Assembly (NCBI RefSeq): GCF_015206995.1
Contig: NZ_JADEXR010000050.1
Coordinates: 1 to 40,526 of the forward strand
Length of the DNA: 40,526 bases
DNA from: an aff. Roholtiella sp. LEGE 12411
GTDB taxonomy: Bacteria; Cyanobacteriota; Cyanobacteriia; Cyanobacteriales; Nostocaceae
Direction of reading: 5' to 3'
The notes under the pieces: generated by a model
Told to the model about the DNA's origin: nothing
The model's database searches: none
Seen by the model: only the letters and a program-made list of their open reading frames with translations
Shown: piece by piece, positions 1 to 7,217 of the stretch
Layout of the letters: each line of letters opens with the position of its first letter
Position numbering within the stretch: position 1 is the first letter of the stretch
Program-made: the position numbers and the translations under genes

Positions 1-94
1 CTTTGTCCGCAGTGGATATTTTTCGATATAATCAAGTACAATGCACATTTTTACTTTGAGTAGTAGATACACATTTTATTTTTCTACCACTTTT

Positions 95-555
95 TTATAC
101 CGTATTTATATTTCGGACAGGTCTAATAATTTGATTTTGGGCAAAATCAACATCTTTAACTCTTAAACCCAGTCCTTCAGTTAAGCGTAATCCTGTGCCG
201 TAAAGTAACTTAATTAAAAGTTGATGTACGCCGGATAATTTTTGAATAATTGCTAAAATTTCATATGATTGTCAAAACGGTTGGTAAATATTTAGATTTC
301 TTTGCACGAACTGCATCGACTTTCAAATCTAAATCTTGTTTTAATACCTCTTTGTAGAGAAATAAAATAGCATGAAGTGCTTGATTTTGTGCGTTGATGC
401 AGCTACATTTTCATTTACAGTAAGATGTGTTAAAAATTCTTCAATTTCCTTACTCTCCATATCTTTAGGATGACGCCTATTATGAAAAAGGATATAGCGT
501 CTAATCCAGTAAATATAAGTTTTTTCTGTTTGATAAGATAGTGCTTATTATCAAG
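95..555 (-). pseudogene. Broken integron-type tyrosine recombinase (IntI/XerC-like)
   Basis: Read on the minus strand, this stretch gives pieces of an IntI-like integrase in three frames. Near 545-420 are KHY, then [18 protein letters not shown] and [15 protein letters not shown]. Near 400-270 are [16 protein letters not shown] and [14 protein letters not shown]. Near 250-122 are LLIKLLYGTGLRLTE and LRVKDVDF. This is the order of the core-binding domain followed by the start of the catalytic domain, including the first catalytic Arg in GTGLRLTE. At least three frameshifts separate the pieces (near 540, 400 and 265). The frame stops at 95-97 after IIRPVRNINTV, so the HxxR and Tyr half of the active site is absent. 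It is dead and truncated. Its former 5' end abuts the ribosome binding site of the divergent lectin gene. Family identity is clear; calling it an integron integrase rather than a general XerC/D relative is an inference. Confidence 0.85.
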
Positions 556-566
556 GAGTAGTAAAA

Positions 567-1913
567 ATGCCTGAGCTTGTAATTCATGCGATTGCTTGTC
601 AAGTCGTTTCGAGTGGTGTTGACTCTGATGCTATTGATGCAGTAGTAAACACAGTGAAGAATGCGGCTGATGTAGGTGCTGCCTCTGCTTCTTTCTTCGG
701 TCCTACTGGAGTTGCAGTAGGTGCTGCTTTACAAGCAGCCAAGGGGTTAATTAGTGGAGTTCCAGGATTAATTTCTGCACTAGATAAAGTAGGTGATTAT
801 CCTGACCAGTTATATCTCAGTTTTTCTAATCAGGAGCGTGTGGCTAAAATTTGGCCTCAAGGAAAGTACTATGAAATTAATGGCGGGCAAATTGTTCGTC
901 CTAATCTGAAAGTTCCTCTTTCTGATGTTGTTGATGTAAACTTTTGGGAATATGACACTGGCAGTAGCGATGATTTCTTAGGACGACTGACAGTGGATAC
1001 TTCCCATGCTGGAGGAGTACGCTATCAAATTGTAGCTCGACCTTCTGAAGGAAATGTGTATGTGGTTGCTTACTCCGTCGAAGGGGTAGCTATTTCTCGT
1101 CCTGGCACGGGTTGGGAATCGTTGGGGGGATTCCTGAACTCAGGACCTGATGTTTGTTCTTGGGCACCTGGACGATTAGATGTCTTTGCTCGTGGTGGTG
1201 ATGATGCGCTGTGGCATAGGTACTTCGAGAATGGCTGGTCTGATTGGGAATCTCTCGGTGGATTCCTGACATCAGATCCAAGTGCCGTATCTTGGGGCAA
1301 TGGTCGGATCGATGTTTTTGCTCGTGGTGGTGACAATGCTCTCTATCACAAGTACTTTGATAACGGTTGGTCGGACTGGGAATCTCTCGGTGGCGAACTG
1401 ATCTTTGGTCCTGATGTTTGCTCAGCCCGTCCAGGACATCTGGATGTCTTTGTGCGGGGTGCAGACAATGCCCTTTGGCACAAATATTTTGACGAAAATG
1501 GTTGGTCAGAGTGGGAATCTGTGGGCGGTGTTCTCACCTCAGATCCAACGGCTGTATCATGGGGAAATAATCGAATCGATGTTTTTGCACGGGGTGGAGA
1601 CAACGCGCTGTGGCACAAGTGGTTCGATGGTGCTTGGTCTGATTGGGAATCTCTAGGCGGCAGCCTGAGTTCTAGTCCTGATGTTTGTTCGGCCCGTCTG
1701 GGACATTTAGATGTCTTCGTGCGGGGCGACGATAACGCTCTGTGGCATCGTTGGTTTGATCAGAATGGCTGGTCTAATTGGGAATCTTTGGGTGGTCTTC
1801 TCACGTCAGATCCAGCAGCAGTTTCTTGGAGCGATAGCAGGATTGATGTCTTTGCACGGGGCGGCGATTTTGCGCTCTACCATAAATGGTTCGATGGTAG
1901 TTGGAAGCCATAG
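567..1913 (+). CDS. PLL-like beta-propeller lectin with hydrophobic N-terminus and C2-like segment
   Basis: The 448-residue product ends in six tandem 44-45 residue repeats at residues 183, 227, 271, 316, 360 and 405. Each follows the pattern WESLGG...[14 protein letters not shown]...GWS. This is the DUF346/PLL-type repeat of the fucose-binding Photorhabdus lectin propeller. Repeats alternate in two flavours: 1, 3 and 5 carry GPDVCS or SPDVCS, while 2, 4 and 6 carry SDPxAVSW, so the array grew by copying a two-repeat unit. Residues about 30-72 are rich in Gly, Ala and hydrophobics ([20 protein letters not shown]). Residues about 77-145 look like a C2-type beta sandwich ([16 protein letters not shown]). 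No classic signal peptide is seen. AAGGAG lies 8 nt before the ATG at 567. Sugar binding is inferred from the family; the role of the N-terminal part is unknown. The upstream neighbour is a dead integrase. Confidence 0.8.
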   Translation: MPELVIHAIACQVVSSGVDSDAIDAVVNTVKNAADVGAASASFFGPTGVAVGAALQAAKGLISGVPGLISALDKVGDYPDQLYLSFSNQERVAKIWPQGKYYEINGGQIVRPNLKVPLSDVVDVNFWEYDTGSSDDFLGRLTVDTSHAGGVRYQIVARPSEGNVYVVAYSVEGVAISRPGTGWESLGGFLNSGPDVCSWAPGRLDVFARGGDDALWHRYFENGWSDWESLGGFLTSDPSAVSWGNGRIDVFARGGDNALYHKYFDNGWSDWESLGGELIFGPDVCSARPGHLDVFVRGADNALWHKYFDENGWSEWESVGGVLTSDPTAVSWGNNRIDVFARGGDNALWHKWFDGAWSDWESLGGSLSSSPDVCSARLGHLDVFVRGDDNALWHRWFDQNGWSNWESLGGLLTSDPAAVSWSDSRIDVFARGGDFALYHKWFDGSWKP

Positions 1914-2206
1914 CTAGTTACCTCTACTTGGTTAAAAAAACGTCTTTGCCGTTCTAGTGAGACATTAGACCTCTTGCATAATTATTTTGTGGTATGGTTA
2001 AGGGTTTAGAAAAAATCCATATCAAAATCTATACAGAGAATTGTTGTTACCTCATTAAGATGTCTGATAGAGAAAGAAAGCAAATTTTTAAAACCCCCAA
2101 TTTTACCATAATTTATAAGAACGGCAGGCTGAAAACCCTTGAGGAACAGGCGCACCGCGCCGTATTCCGTACTTCAGGCAAGGGATGAAAGCCGCCTGAG
2201 AAGGCT
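1914..2206. other. Intergenic stretch with a possible old IS end
   Basis: This holds no convincing gene. The sequence AGACCTCTTGCATAATTATT near 1969-1988 resembles a partial IS terminal sequence; a similar one (GTCTCTTGCATAA) lies near 16494 next to a truncated gene. A TTGA at 2139-2142 could be the target motif to the left of the TnpB element. A hairpin AAAGCC/GGCTTT near 2188-2208 lies at the stop codon of the small ribbon-helix-helix gene and may be its terminator or part of the element's left end. Confidence 0.35.
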
Positions 2207-2362
2207 TTAGCCTTCCGTGAGGTTATGTTTTTGTGGTTCCGGTAAAGTATCTATTAAGTCTTCAATAATTTGAGTTATTGTTTTATCTTTTTCCACTGCT
2301 AATAAGCGTAGTTTATTAATTCTACGTTCTGTTATACGTATATGTAAATCTTTCTTTACCAT
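2207..2362 (-). CDS. Small ribbon-helix-helix protein divergent from tnpB
   Basis: This 51-codon frame begins at the CAT at 2360-2362 and ends at the TTA at 2207-2209. The product begins MVKKDLHIRITERRINKLRL and continues AVEKDKTITQIIEDLIDTL, then a short polar tail. A basic N-terminal beta strand (LHIRIT) followed by two helices is the shape of MetJ/Arc-type ribbon-helix-helix DNA-binding proteins, which act as dimers. It points away from tnpB with 72 bp between the starts, so it could repress a shared divergent promoter. Small RHH genes beside tnpB are common in cyanobacteria (recalled). The fold is well supported by pattern; the regulatory role is an inference. Confidence 0.65.
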   Translation of the reverse strand: MVKKDLHIRITERRINKLRLLAVEKDKTITQIIEDLIDTLPEPQKHNLTEG

Positions 2363-2434
2363 AACTTACACACGATGTGAACACATTTAGGTTAGCATAT
2401 AGAAAGTTAAATAAAATAAGGAGGTGATTAAGTA

Positions 2435-3673
2435 GTGTTGGTACTAGAGTACAAAGTTAAAGGTAAGCGACAGCAATATCAAGCGATTGATGAAGCTATT
2501 AAGACTACTCAATTTATTAGAAATAAAGCTATCAGATATTGGATGGATGCTCCTCTAGAAGTAAAAGTGAATCAAATTGCTTTGAATAATTACTCTACAG
2601 CACTACGTAAAGAGTTCATGTTTGTAGAACAGTTAAATTCAATGGCTTGTCAATCTGCTACCGAAAGAGCTTGGTCAGCTATTAATAGGTTCTATTCAAA
2701 CTGTAAATCCCAGAAGTCAGGCAAAAAAGGCTTTCCCAGATTTCAAAAAGATTGTCGTTCGGCTGAATATAAGACATCAGGATGGAAGTTACATCCAACT
2801 AAAAGACGCATTACTTTTACTGACAAAAAAGGGATTGGTGAATTAAAGCTTTTAGGGAAATGGGACTTGCAAACATACAATGTTAAAGATATTAAGCGGA
2901 TACGTTTAATTCGTCGTGCTGATGGCTATTACGCTCAGTTTTGTATTGGTGTTGATCTTAAAGACATTCAACCTCAAACAGATGCCGAGATCGGCTTAGA
3001 TGTTGGGATTGAAAGTTTCTATTCTGACAGCAACGGATATCACCAACCCAATCCAAAGTTTTTGAGGAAAGCTGAATCAAAAATCAAGCATTCTCAAAGA
3101 CGCATTTACAAAAAAGTGAAAGGTTCTAGTGGCAGAAAAAAAGCTAGAAAACTTTTTGCGAAAAAACACTTAAAAGTAAGTAGGCAACGTATAGAACATG
3201 CAAAGAGAATTGCACGTTGCGTAGTCAAGTCTAACGGCTTAGTAGCCTACGAAGATTTAAGGGTTTCTAATATGGTTAAAAACCATTGTTTAGCAAAATC
3301 AATTAGTGATGCTAGCTGGTACTTGTTTAGGCAGTGGATAGAATATTTTGCAGCTAAATTTGACAAATTAGCCGTACCTGTACCACCTCAATACACCAGC
3401 CAAAAGTGTAGTAGTTGCGGTGTAATTGTCAAAAAATCCCTATCAACTCGCAGTCACATTTGTAGTTGTGGTTGTGAGTTGCATAGAGATACTAATGCAG
3501 CAATAAATATTCTAAATCTTGCAAGAGCGAAAAGTTTAGGGTGTGGCTCTGCCGCGCCCAAAGCTTTTCAAGAAGCTAGGGAAGGGCATTCCCTAAGTAA
3601 CGCTAATGGACTAGTAACCTCTACGCTACTTGGCGAAAGCCTGGTAGAGCAAGTAACTAGGATGAAGTTATAA
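2435..3673 (+). CDS. tnpB: RNA-guided endonuclease TnpB
   Basis: The 412-residue product belongs to the TnpB/IS891/IS1341 family, RNA-guided DNA nucleases related to Cas12. The RuvC catalytic residues are all present: D189 in IGLDVGIE, E273 in VAYEDLRV and D352 in HRDTNAAINIL. A zinc finger has C325 and C328 (KCSSCG) and the CSCGC cluster at 343-347. The N-terminal recognition lobe begins with LEYKVKGKRQQ. The start is GTG at 2435, preceded by AAGGAGGTGATTA (2418-2430), a near-perfect anti-16S match. The last 45 or so residues, after ILNLARAKS, are poorly conserved in character and probably overlap the omegaRNA scaffold. The TAA stop directly touches the 5' end of a group II intron, so the protein does not depend on splicing. 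It looks intact. Confidence 0.92.
   Translation: MLVLEYKVKGKRQQYQAIDEAIKTTQFIRNKAIRYWMDAPLEVKVNQIALNNYSTALRKEFMFVEQLNSMACQSATERAWSAINRFYSNCKSQKSGKKGFPRFQKDCRSAEYKTSGWKLHPTKRRITFTDKKGIGELKLLGKWDLQTYNVKDIKRIRLIRRADGYYAQFCIGVDLKDIQPQTDAEIGLDVGIESFYSDSNGYHQPNPKFLRKAESKIKHSQRRIYKKVKGSSGRKKARKLFAKKHLKVSRQRIEHAKRIARCVVKSNGLVAYEDLRVSNMVKNHCLAKSISDASWYLFRQWIEYFAAKFDKLAVPVPPQYTSQKCSSCGVIVKKSLSTRSHICSCGCELHRDTNAAINILNLARAKSLGCGSAAPKAFQEAREGHSLSNANGLVTSTLLGESLVEQVTRMKL
3530..3673 (+). ncRNA. Candidate 5' part of TnpB omegaRNA scaffold (interrupted)
   Basis: In TnpB elements the guide-bearing omegaRNA overlaps the 3' end of tnpB and runs to the right end. Here the tnpB tail after codon 366 contains GC-rich inverted pieces (GGCTCTGCCGCGCC, then GGCGAAAGCC near 3631-3640). 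The rest of the scaffold would be 7095-7124, so it is continuous only if the nested introns are removed. The boundaries are inferred from family knowledge and were not computed. Confidence 0.4.
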
Positions 3674-4279
3674 GTGCGAATCGTTGGCTAGAAACTAAGA
3701 CCCAAAAGGGTTTTGGAGGATTAGCCGCAAGGTACTTAACCTTGACAACTGAATGACCATGTAGGTGAGAGACAGTATCCTAGAAACCTCAAATCCTACC
3801 CCGTAGGTGCAACGGTGAAAGCATCACCCCCAGGTTTGAGACTAGCCATCAAAGCCTGAAGCGAGGTGAAAAGGTGTTATTACTGACAGCCTAAGTCGGT
3901 AAGCATCGAGCAAAATTACCCATGAGTAAAGCCTCGGCTTGAAGATGCGTTTGAATCGTGGTCAACACTCAACCAGCGAAATAAGGCTTAATGCGCTGGA
4001 GCCAAAAGGCACAGGATAAGGAGTTGGCAAGTTTCTAATTGACCAGCAAGCACTTCCAATAAACCCGACGAAGAGCATCACTCTAAAGGTACACAGCATG
4101 GTCATTCGGAACGAGATAACCTCTCGTATGCTCTCAGGAGGTCGAATACCTGAGTAGGTGCTAACCGTATACAGCGAGTAGGAGAGATTGAGTCAAAAGC
4201 GAATGTCTGGGGTAATGCCCAGAATATGCAGACAGACTTACGGTGATTTGGATGATAAAGTCCCAAGTAATGAGTAAAT

Positions 4280-6061
4280 ATGTCTAATACACAGTCTCAA
4301 CAACTGATGGTGGAATGGCACTCTATTAACTGGCGCAAGCTAGAGCGTAGCGTGTATAAGCTCCAAAAGAGAATTTATCAAGCCTCTGCCCGTGGTGATG
4401 TAAAAGCATATCGCAGACTCCAAAAGACGCTGATGAAGTCATGGTCAGCAAGAGCTTTATCGGTTCGTAGAGTTACCCAGGATAACCAGGGGAAAAAGAC
4501 GGCGGGTGTAGATGGCGTTAAATCGCTGACTCCTAATCTTCGTTTAGAACTTACTGGAAATTTAAACCTGGGGTCAAAGGTCAGCCCAACTAGGCGGGTA
4601 TGGATTCCTAAGCCTGGAACGGAAGAGAAGCGACCTCTAGGAATACCTACAATGAAAGACCGAGCCTTGCAAGCACTTGTCAAACTGGCAGTAGAGCCAG
4701 AGTGGGAAGCGCGATTTGAGCCTAACTCATACGGGTTCAGAGCCGGACGCTCATGCCATGATGCGGTAGCAGCCATATACGTAGCCATCAACAAGAAAGC
4801 TAAGTATGTATTAGATGCCGACATTGCCAAATGTTTTGACCGCATCGACCATGAAGCACTGCTAATAAAATTAAATACATCCCCCACCATCCGCAGACAA
4901 GTTCGAGCTTGGTTAAAAGCGGGAGTGATGGACGGTAAGCAGTTGTTTGCGACATCTGAGGGTACACCACAGGGAGGGGTCATTTCCCCATTACTGGCAA
5001 ATATTGCCCTTCACGGGATGGAAGAACGGATAAAGCAATATGCAGAAACGCTGAAAGGGAAAAAGAATAAGCGGGATAACCGTAAAGCCCTCAGCCTAAT
5101 CCGTTACGCCGACGATTTCGTGATTCTCCACGAAAACTTAACCGTTGTCCAAAGATGTAAAGAGATTATCTGTGAATGGTTAAAAGGCATGGGTTTGGAA
5201 TTAAAGCCCAGCAAAACGAGACTTACTCACACCCTCAAGCAGTACGAGCAAGAAAAACCAGGGTTTAATTTCCTTGGTTTTACGATACAACAATTTCCAC
5301 AAGGAAAGTATCACTCGAAGCAGGGATTTAAGACAATCATCACCCCAAGCAAGCAGAAGCAAAAGGTACATTACGAACAAATCGCCAGTGTTATTGAAGC
5401 TCATAAGGCAGCGCCGCAAGCGTCGCTAATCAGCCATTTAAACCCAATAATTAGGGGATGGGCTAACTACTACGCGACTGTGGTAAGTAAGAAAACTTAC
5501 TCAGATATTGACTACCTTATGTACCAAAAGTTAAGAGCTTGGGCAAAACGCCGCCACCACAAAAAGAACGGGGGATGGGTGTCAAAAAGATATTGGCAGT
5601 CCATTGGCGGTAAAAACTGGGTATTCGCAACCAGGAAGGAAGGTTTAACCCCACTTCGGTTACTAAACCATGCCGACACCCCAATAGTGCGTCATGTGAA
5701 AGTTAAAAGCGAATCGTCACCATACGACGGAAATCTGGTTTATTGGAGTACAAGAAGGGGTAATAACCCAGAAATGCCAATTAGGATTTCAACACTCCTG
5801 AAAAAGCAAGAAGGAAAGTGTACCCACTGCGAAATGTTCTTCCGCGATGACGATGTGATGGAAGTTGACCATATCACCCCGAAATCGCAAGGTGGAAAGG
5901 ATGAGTATAAAAATCTTCAACTTTTACATAGACATTGCCACGACACAAAGACAGCCAATGATGGCAGTCCTGGCACCAAATCTGGCTGTAATAGTGCCGA
6001 GCCTAAGCCCACCAGAAAACTTGAAAAAGTCGAGGAAAAATGGGTAATGAGGTATGCGTGA
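4280..6061 (+). CDS. ltrA: Group II intron reverse transcriptase/maturase with HNH endonuclease
   Basis: The 593-residue intron-encoded protein copies the intron RNA and helps it splice and move. The N-terminal RT-0 region includes KKTAGVDGV (72-80). The reverse transcriptase core has RRVWIPKPG (105-113), PNSYGFRAGRSCHDA (148-162), the first catalytic Asp region VLDADIAKCFD (177-187), GTPQGGVISPLLANI (228-242) and YADD at 276-279. The maturase X domain includes FNFLGF (329-334) and IIRGWANYY (390-398). A C-terminal HNH nuclease has C514/C517, the metal-site region VDHITPKSQGG (529-539) and HRHCHD (550-555). All key motifs are intact and length is normal. It lies in domain IV of the outer intron, 20 nt before domain V, so retrohoming could still be possible. 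Confidence 0.93.
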   Translation: MSNTQSQQLMVEWHSINWRKLERSVYKLQKRIYQASARGDVKAYRRLQKTLMKSWSARALSVRRVTQDNQGKKTAGVDGVKSLTPNLRLELTGNLNLGSKVSPTRRVWIPKPGTEEKRPLGIPTMKDRALQALVKLAVEPEWEARFEPNSYGFRAGRSCHDAVAAIYVAINKKAKYVLDADIAKCFDRIDHEALLIKLNTSPTIRRQVRAWLKAGVMDGKQLFATSEGTPQGGVISPLLANIALHGMEERIKQYAETLKGKKNKRDNRKALSLIRYADDFVILHENLTVVQRCKEIICEWLKGMGLELKPSKTRLTHTLKQYEQEKPGFNFLGFTIQQFPQGKYHSKQGFKTIITPSKQKQKVHYEQIASVIEAHKAAPQASLISHLNPIIRGWANYYATVVSKKTYSDIDYLMYQKLRAWAKRRHHKKNGGWVSKRYWQSIGGKNWVFATRKEGLTPLRLLNHADTPIVRHVKVKSESSPYDGNLVYWSTRRGNNPEMPIRISTLLKKQEGKCTHCEMFFRDDDVMEVDHITPKSQGGKDEYKNLQLLHRHCHDTKTANDGSPGTKSGCNSAEPKPTRKLEKVEEKWVMRYA

Positions 6062-6081
6062 CAAAGCACCAAATCATTGAG

Positions 6082-6101
6082 GAGCCGTGTGAGGTGAAAG
6101 T
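6082..6101 (+). ncRNA. 5' part of outer intron domain V (3' part at 7040-7053)
   Basis: The first 20 nt GAGCCGTGTGAGGTGAAAGT join with CTCACGCACGGTTC at 7040-7053 to give exactly 34 nt. Paired by hand, this folds into nine base pairs, a 2-nt bulge on the 3' strand, five base pairs and a GAAA tetraloop, with the AGC catalytic triad at positions 2-4. The inner intron interrupts it between nucleotides 20 and 21, two bases after the tetraloop. Confidence 0.93.
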
Positions 6102-7039
6102 GTGCGCCGTGGTACGCACTGATTGAATCGCCAACTAAGTTGGCTGGAGTTCGGGGTAATCGACTCCAAGGCGAACAACTTACCTAGACTCGAAAGAGCG
6201 AGGGGACAAGAGCATGTTCGTAAAGCGGAGAGTAACAGAAGACGTGTATGTTACGGTTCCGCAACGCCTGAACGATATGGTTAAAGCCAAACTGCTTGAA
6301 CCCCAATATCCTGCGGTGGAACTGCACATCCTTCGGTAGCACGTCCGTACACCGATGTTATCGGTAGCCATTAAATCAACTTTCGTTAATGGTACACCCT
6401 GACCGATAAGCGATGAGTAATGAACTCATTCAAGGATATGAGTAGGAACCTAAGTCGTTCTTTATACGTTCATCAGTGACGGAACATGGGATTGCCTACG
6501 GGACGCGAGTCCTATGGTAACGGAGTGACAAACGTTATCGCACAACCATTGATACCAAAGATGGTACTTACAAAGTACTACAAATTACAATGGAGCGCGA
6601 TGACAATAAGCCTTTGGTAACTCATTTTGGTGGTGTTTGTTTGCGATGGAATAAGTGGGTCAAAATAGACGATAACCTGGCTAGTCATATCTGGAATGGT
6701 CGTAGCGAAGTCGTTCAACGTCTTTTAGCCCAAAAATGTGCTCTTTGCGGGGCAACGGATAATATTGAAGTCCACCATATCCGTAAGCTAGCAGATATTA
6801 AGCTTCATAGATGTAAAGAACGTCCAGAATGGATGGTCAAAATGTCAGCACGTCAACGGAAAACCCTTGTGGTTTGTCGTCAGTGCCACGAGAAAATCCA
6901 ATACGGACGCTATGATGGCGAAACCCTCAAACGTTTTGATTACCGGAAAGCGAAGTGATACGGAAACGGTCATGCTTCGTTTGGAGGGGGGTGGTTGGAA
7001 AAGTGCCAATACTAGTAACTCGCTGGCTACCTACCCTAC
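6102..7039 (+). mobile_element. Inner group II intron inserted in domain V of the outer intron
   Basis: It begins GTGCGCC (6102) and ends CCCTAC (7039). A 7-bp hairpin at 6368-6392 (CCATTAA/TTAATGG) displays ACTTTC at 6379-6384, the exact complement of GAAAGT at 6096-6101 just upstream of the insertion. This is a textbook EBS1-IBS1 pairing. Domain V is at 6948-6982: an 8-bp lower helix AAGCGAAG/CTTCGTTT, a 2-nt 3' bulge, and an upper helix with a GAAA loop and one extra bulged A. Domain VI follows. The intron is only 938 nt because most of its maturase gene is deleted, so splicing or movement would need a maturase supplied in trans. Confidence 0.88.
6521..6958 (+). pseudogene. C-terminal remnant of the inner intron's maturase
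   Basis: The open frame runs from just after a TAA at 6518-6520; an ATG at 6590 would give 122 residues. The readable part starts near RTTIDTKDGTYKVLQIT, before that ATG, so the ATG is not the true start. Further on come LVTHFGGVCLRWNKW, a CALCG zinc pair, VHHIRKLADIK and RKTLVVCRQCHEK. This is the HNH-like C-terminal end of group II intron proteins of the VHHIRKL type. The whole reverse transcriptase and most of the maturase domain are missing. The TGA stop (6956-6958) lies inside domain V. It is clearly a different lineage from the outer intron's protein, which has VDHITPKSQGG instead. Confidence 0.85.
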
Positions 7040-7094
7040 CTCACGCACGGTTCTGAAGACCAATGGGGTTGGTGACAACCTCGTTGAGTTTAAT

Positions 7095-7124
7095 TCTCAG
7101 TGTCTTTAGACCGGGGAGTGTCAA
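7095..7124 (+). ncRNA. Right end of the TnpB element / 3' end of omegaRNA (candidate)
   Basis: The 3' exon of the outer intron reads TCTCAGT, GTCT-TT-AGAC, CGGGGAGTGTCAA. The inner part forms a 4-bp hairpin and TCTC can pair with GGGA. The following bases also allow GAGTGT-CA-ACACTC (7116-7129). If the element ends at TCAA (7124), the guide would start at 7125. Boundary inferred. Confidence 0.45.
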
Positions 7125-7217
7125 CACTCTCTTCATACTCAGTGGGGTTGCAATTTATTACAAAAATCTGAGAAAATGATAAGAATATGAAAGCAACCTA
7201 GCAATATACTACTACCT

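Larger units (their letters stand above)
3674..7094 (+). mobile_element. Outer group II intron (full maturase), domain V split by an inner intron
   Basis: The 5' end is GTGCG at 3674, matching the GUGYG consensus, directly after the tnpB TAA. About 606 nt of structured RNA (domains I-IV) precede the intron-encoded protein at 4280-6061. Domain V begins at 6082 and resumes at 7040 after the inner intron. Domain VI follows: ACCAA, GGGTTG-GTGA-CAACC, then TTG-A-GT, with a bulged A at 7087 as the likely branch point 7 nt before the end. The 3' end is placed at 7094 (AAT, the usual AY ending). The ribozyme is predicted to be active only once the inner intron has spliced. The protein resembles the chloroplast-like (CL) class. 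I did not find a clean EBS1-IBS1 match for this outer intron. Confidence 0.85.
2143..7124 (+). mobile_element. TnpB element (IS200/IS605-like, no tnpA), interrupted by a group II twintron
   Basis: The element holds a divergent small RHH gene and tnpB, and no Y1 transposase tnpA is present. The right end is proposed at TCAA (7121-7124), after GGGGAGTG, because cyanobacterial TnpB elements often finish in a G-rich hairpin arm followed by GTGTCAA (recalled, not searched). The left end is less certain: it is placed after TTGA at 2139-2142 as a possible target motif. The element is split right behind the tnpB stop codon by 3421 nt of nested group II introns (3674-7094). Without those introns it would be about 1.56 kb, a normal size for this class. 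It may be moved by a tnpA elsewhere in the genome. Confidence 0.6.

Noticed and set aside
1070-1618. Minus-strand open frames across the propeller repeats
   Set aside because: They mirror the repeated plus-strand codons of the lectin and have no independent features.
1994-2188. 64-codon open frame between the lectin gene and the TnpB element
   Set aside because: No recognisable domain, no ribosome binding site, low-complexity basic composition, and it overlaps the possible left end of the TnpB element.
4109-4128. EBS1 loop of the outer intron (ATAAC in an ACGAG/CTCGT hairpin)
   Set aside because: It pairs with GTTAT, but that lies at -7 to -3 rather than directly at the junction, so I do not count it as proof of the insertion site.
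4378-4983. 201-codon minus-strand open frame opposite the group II maturase
   Set aside because: It lies wholly inside the reverse transcriptase gene, whose motifs are intact on the plus strand; it is a shadow frame.
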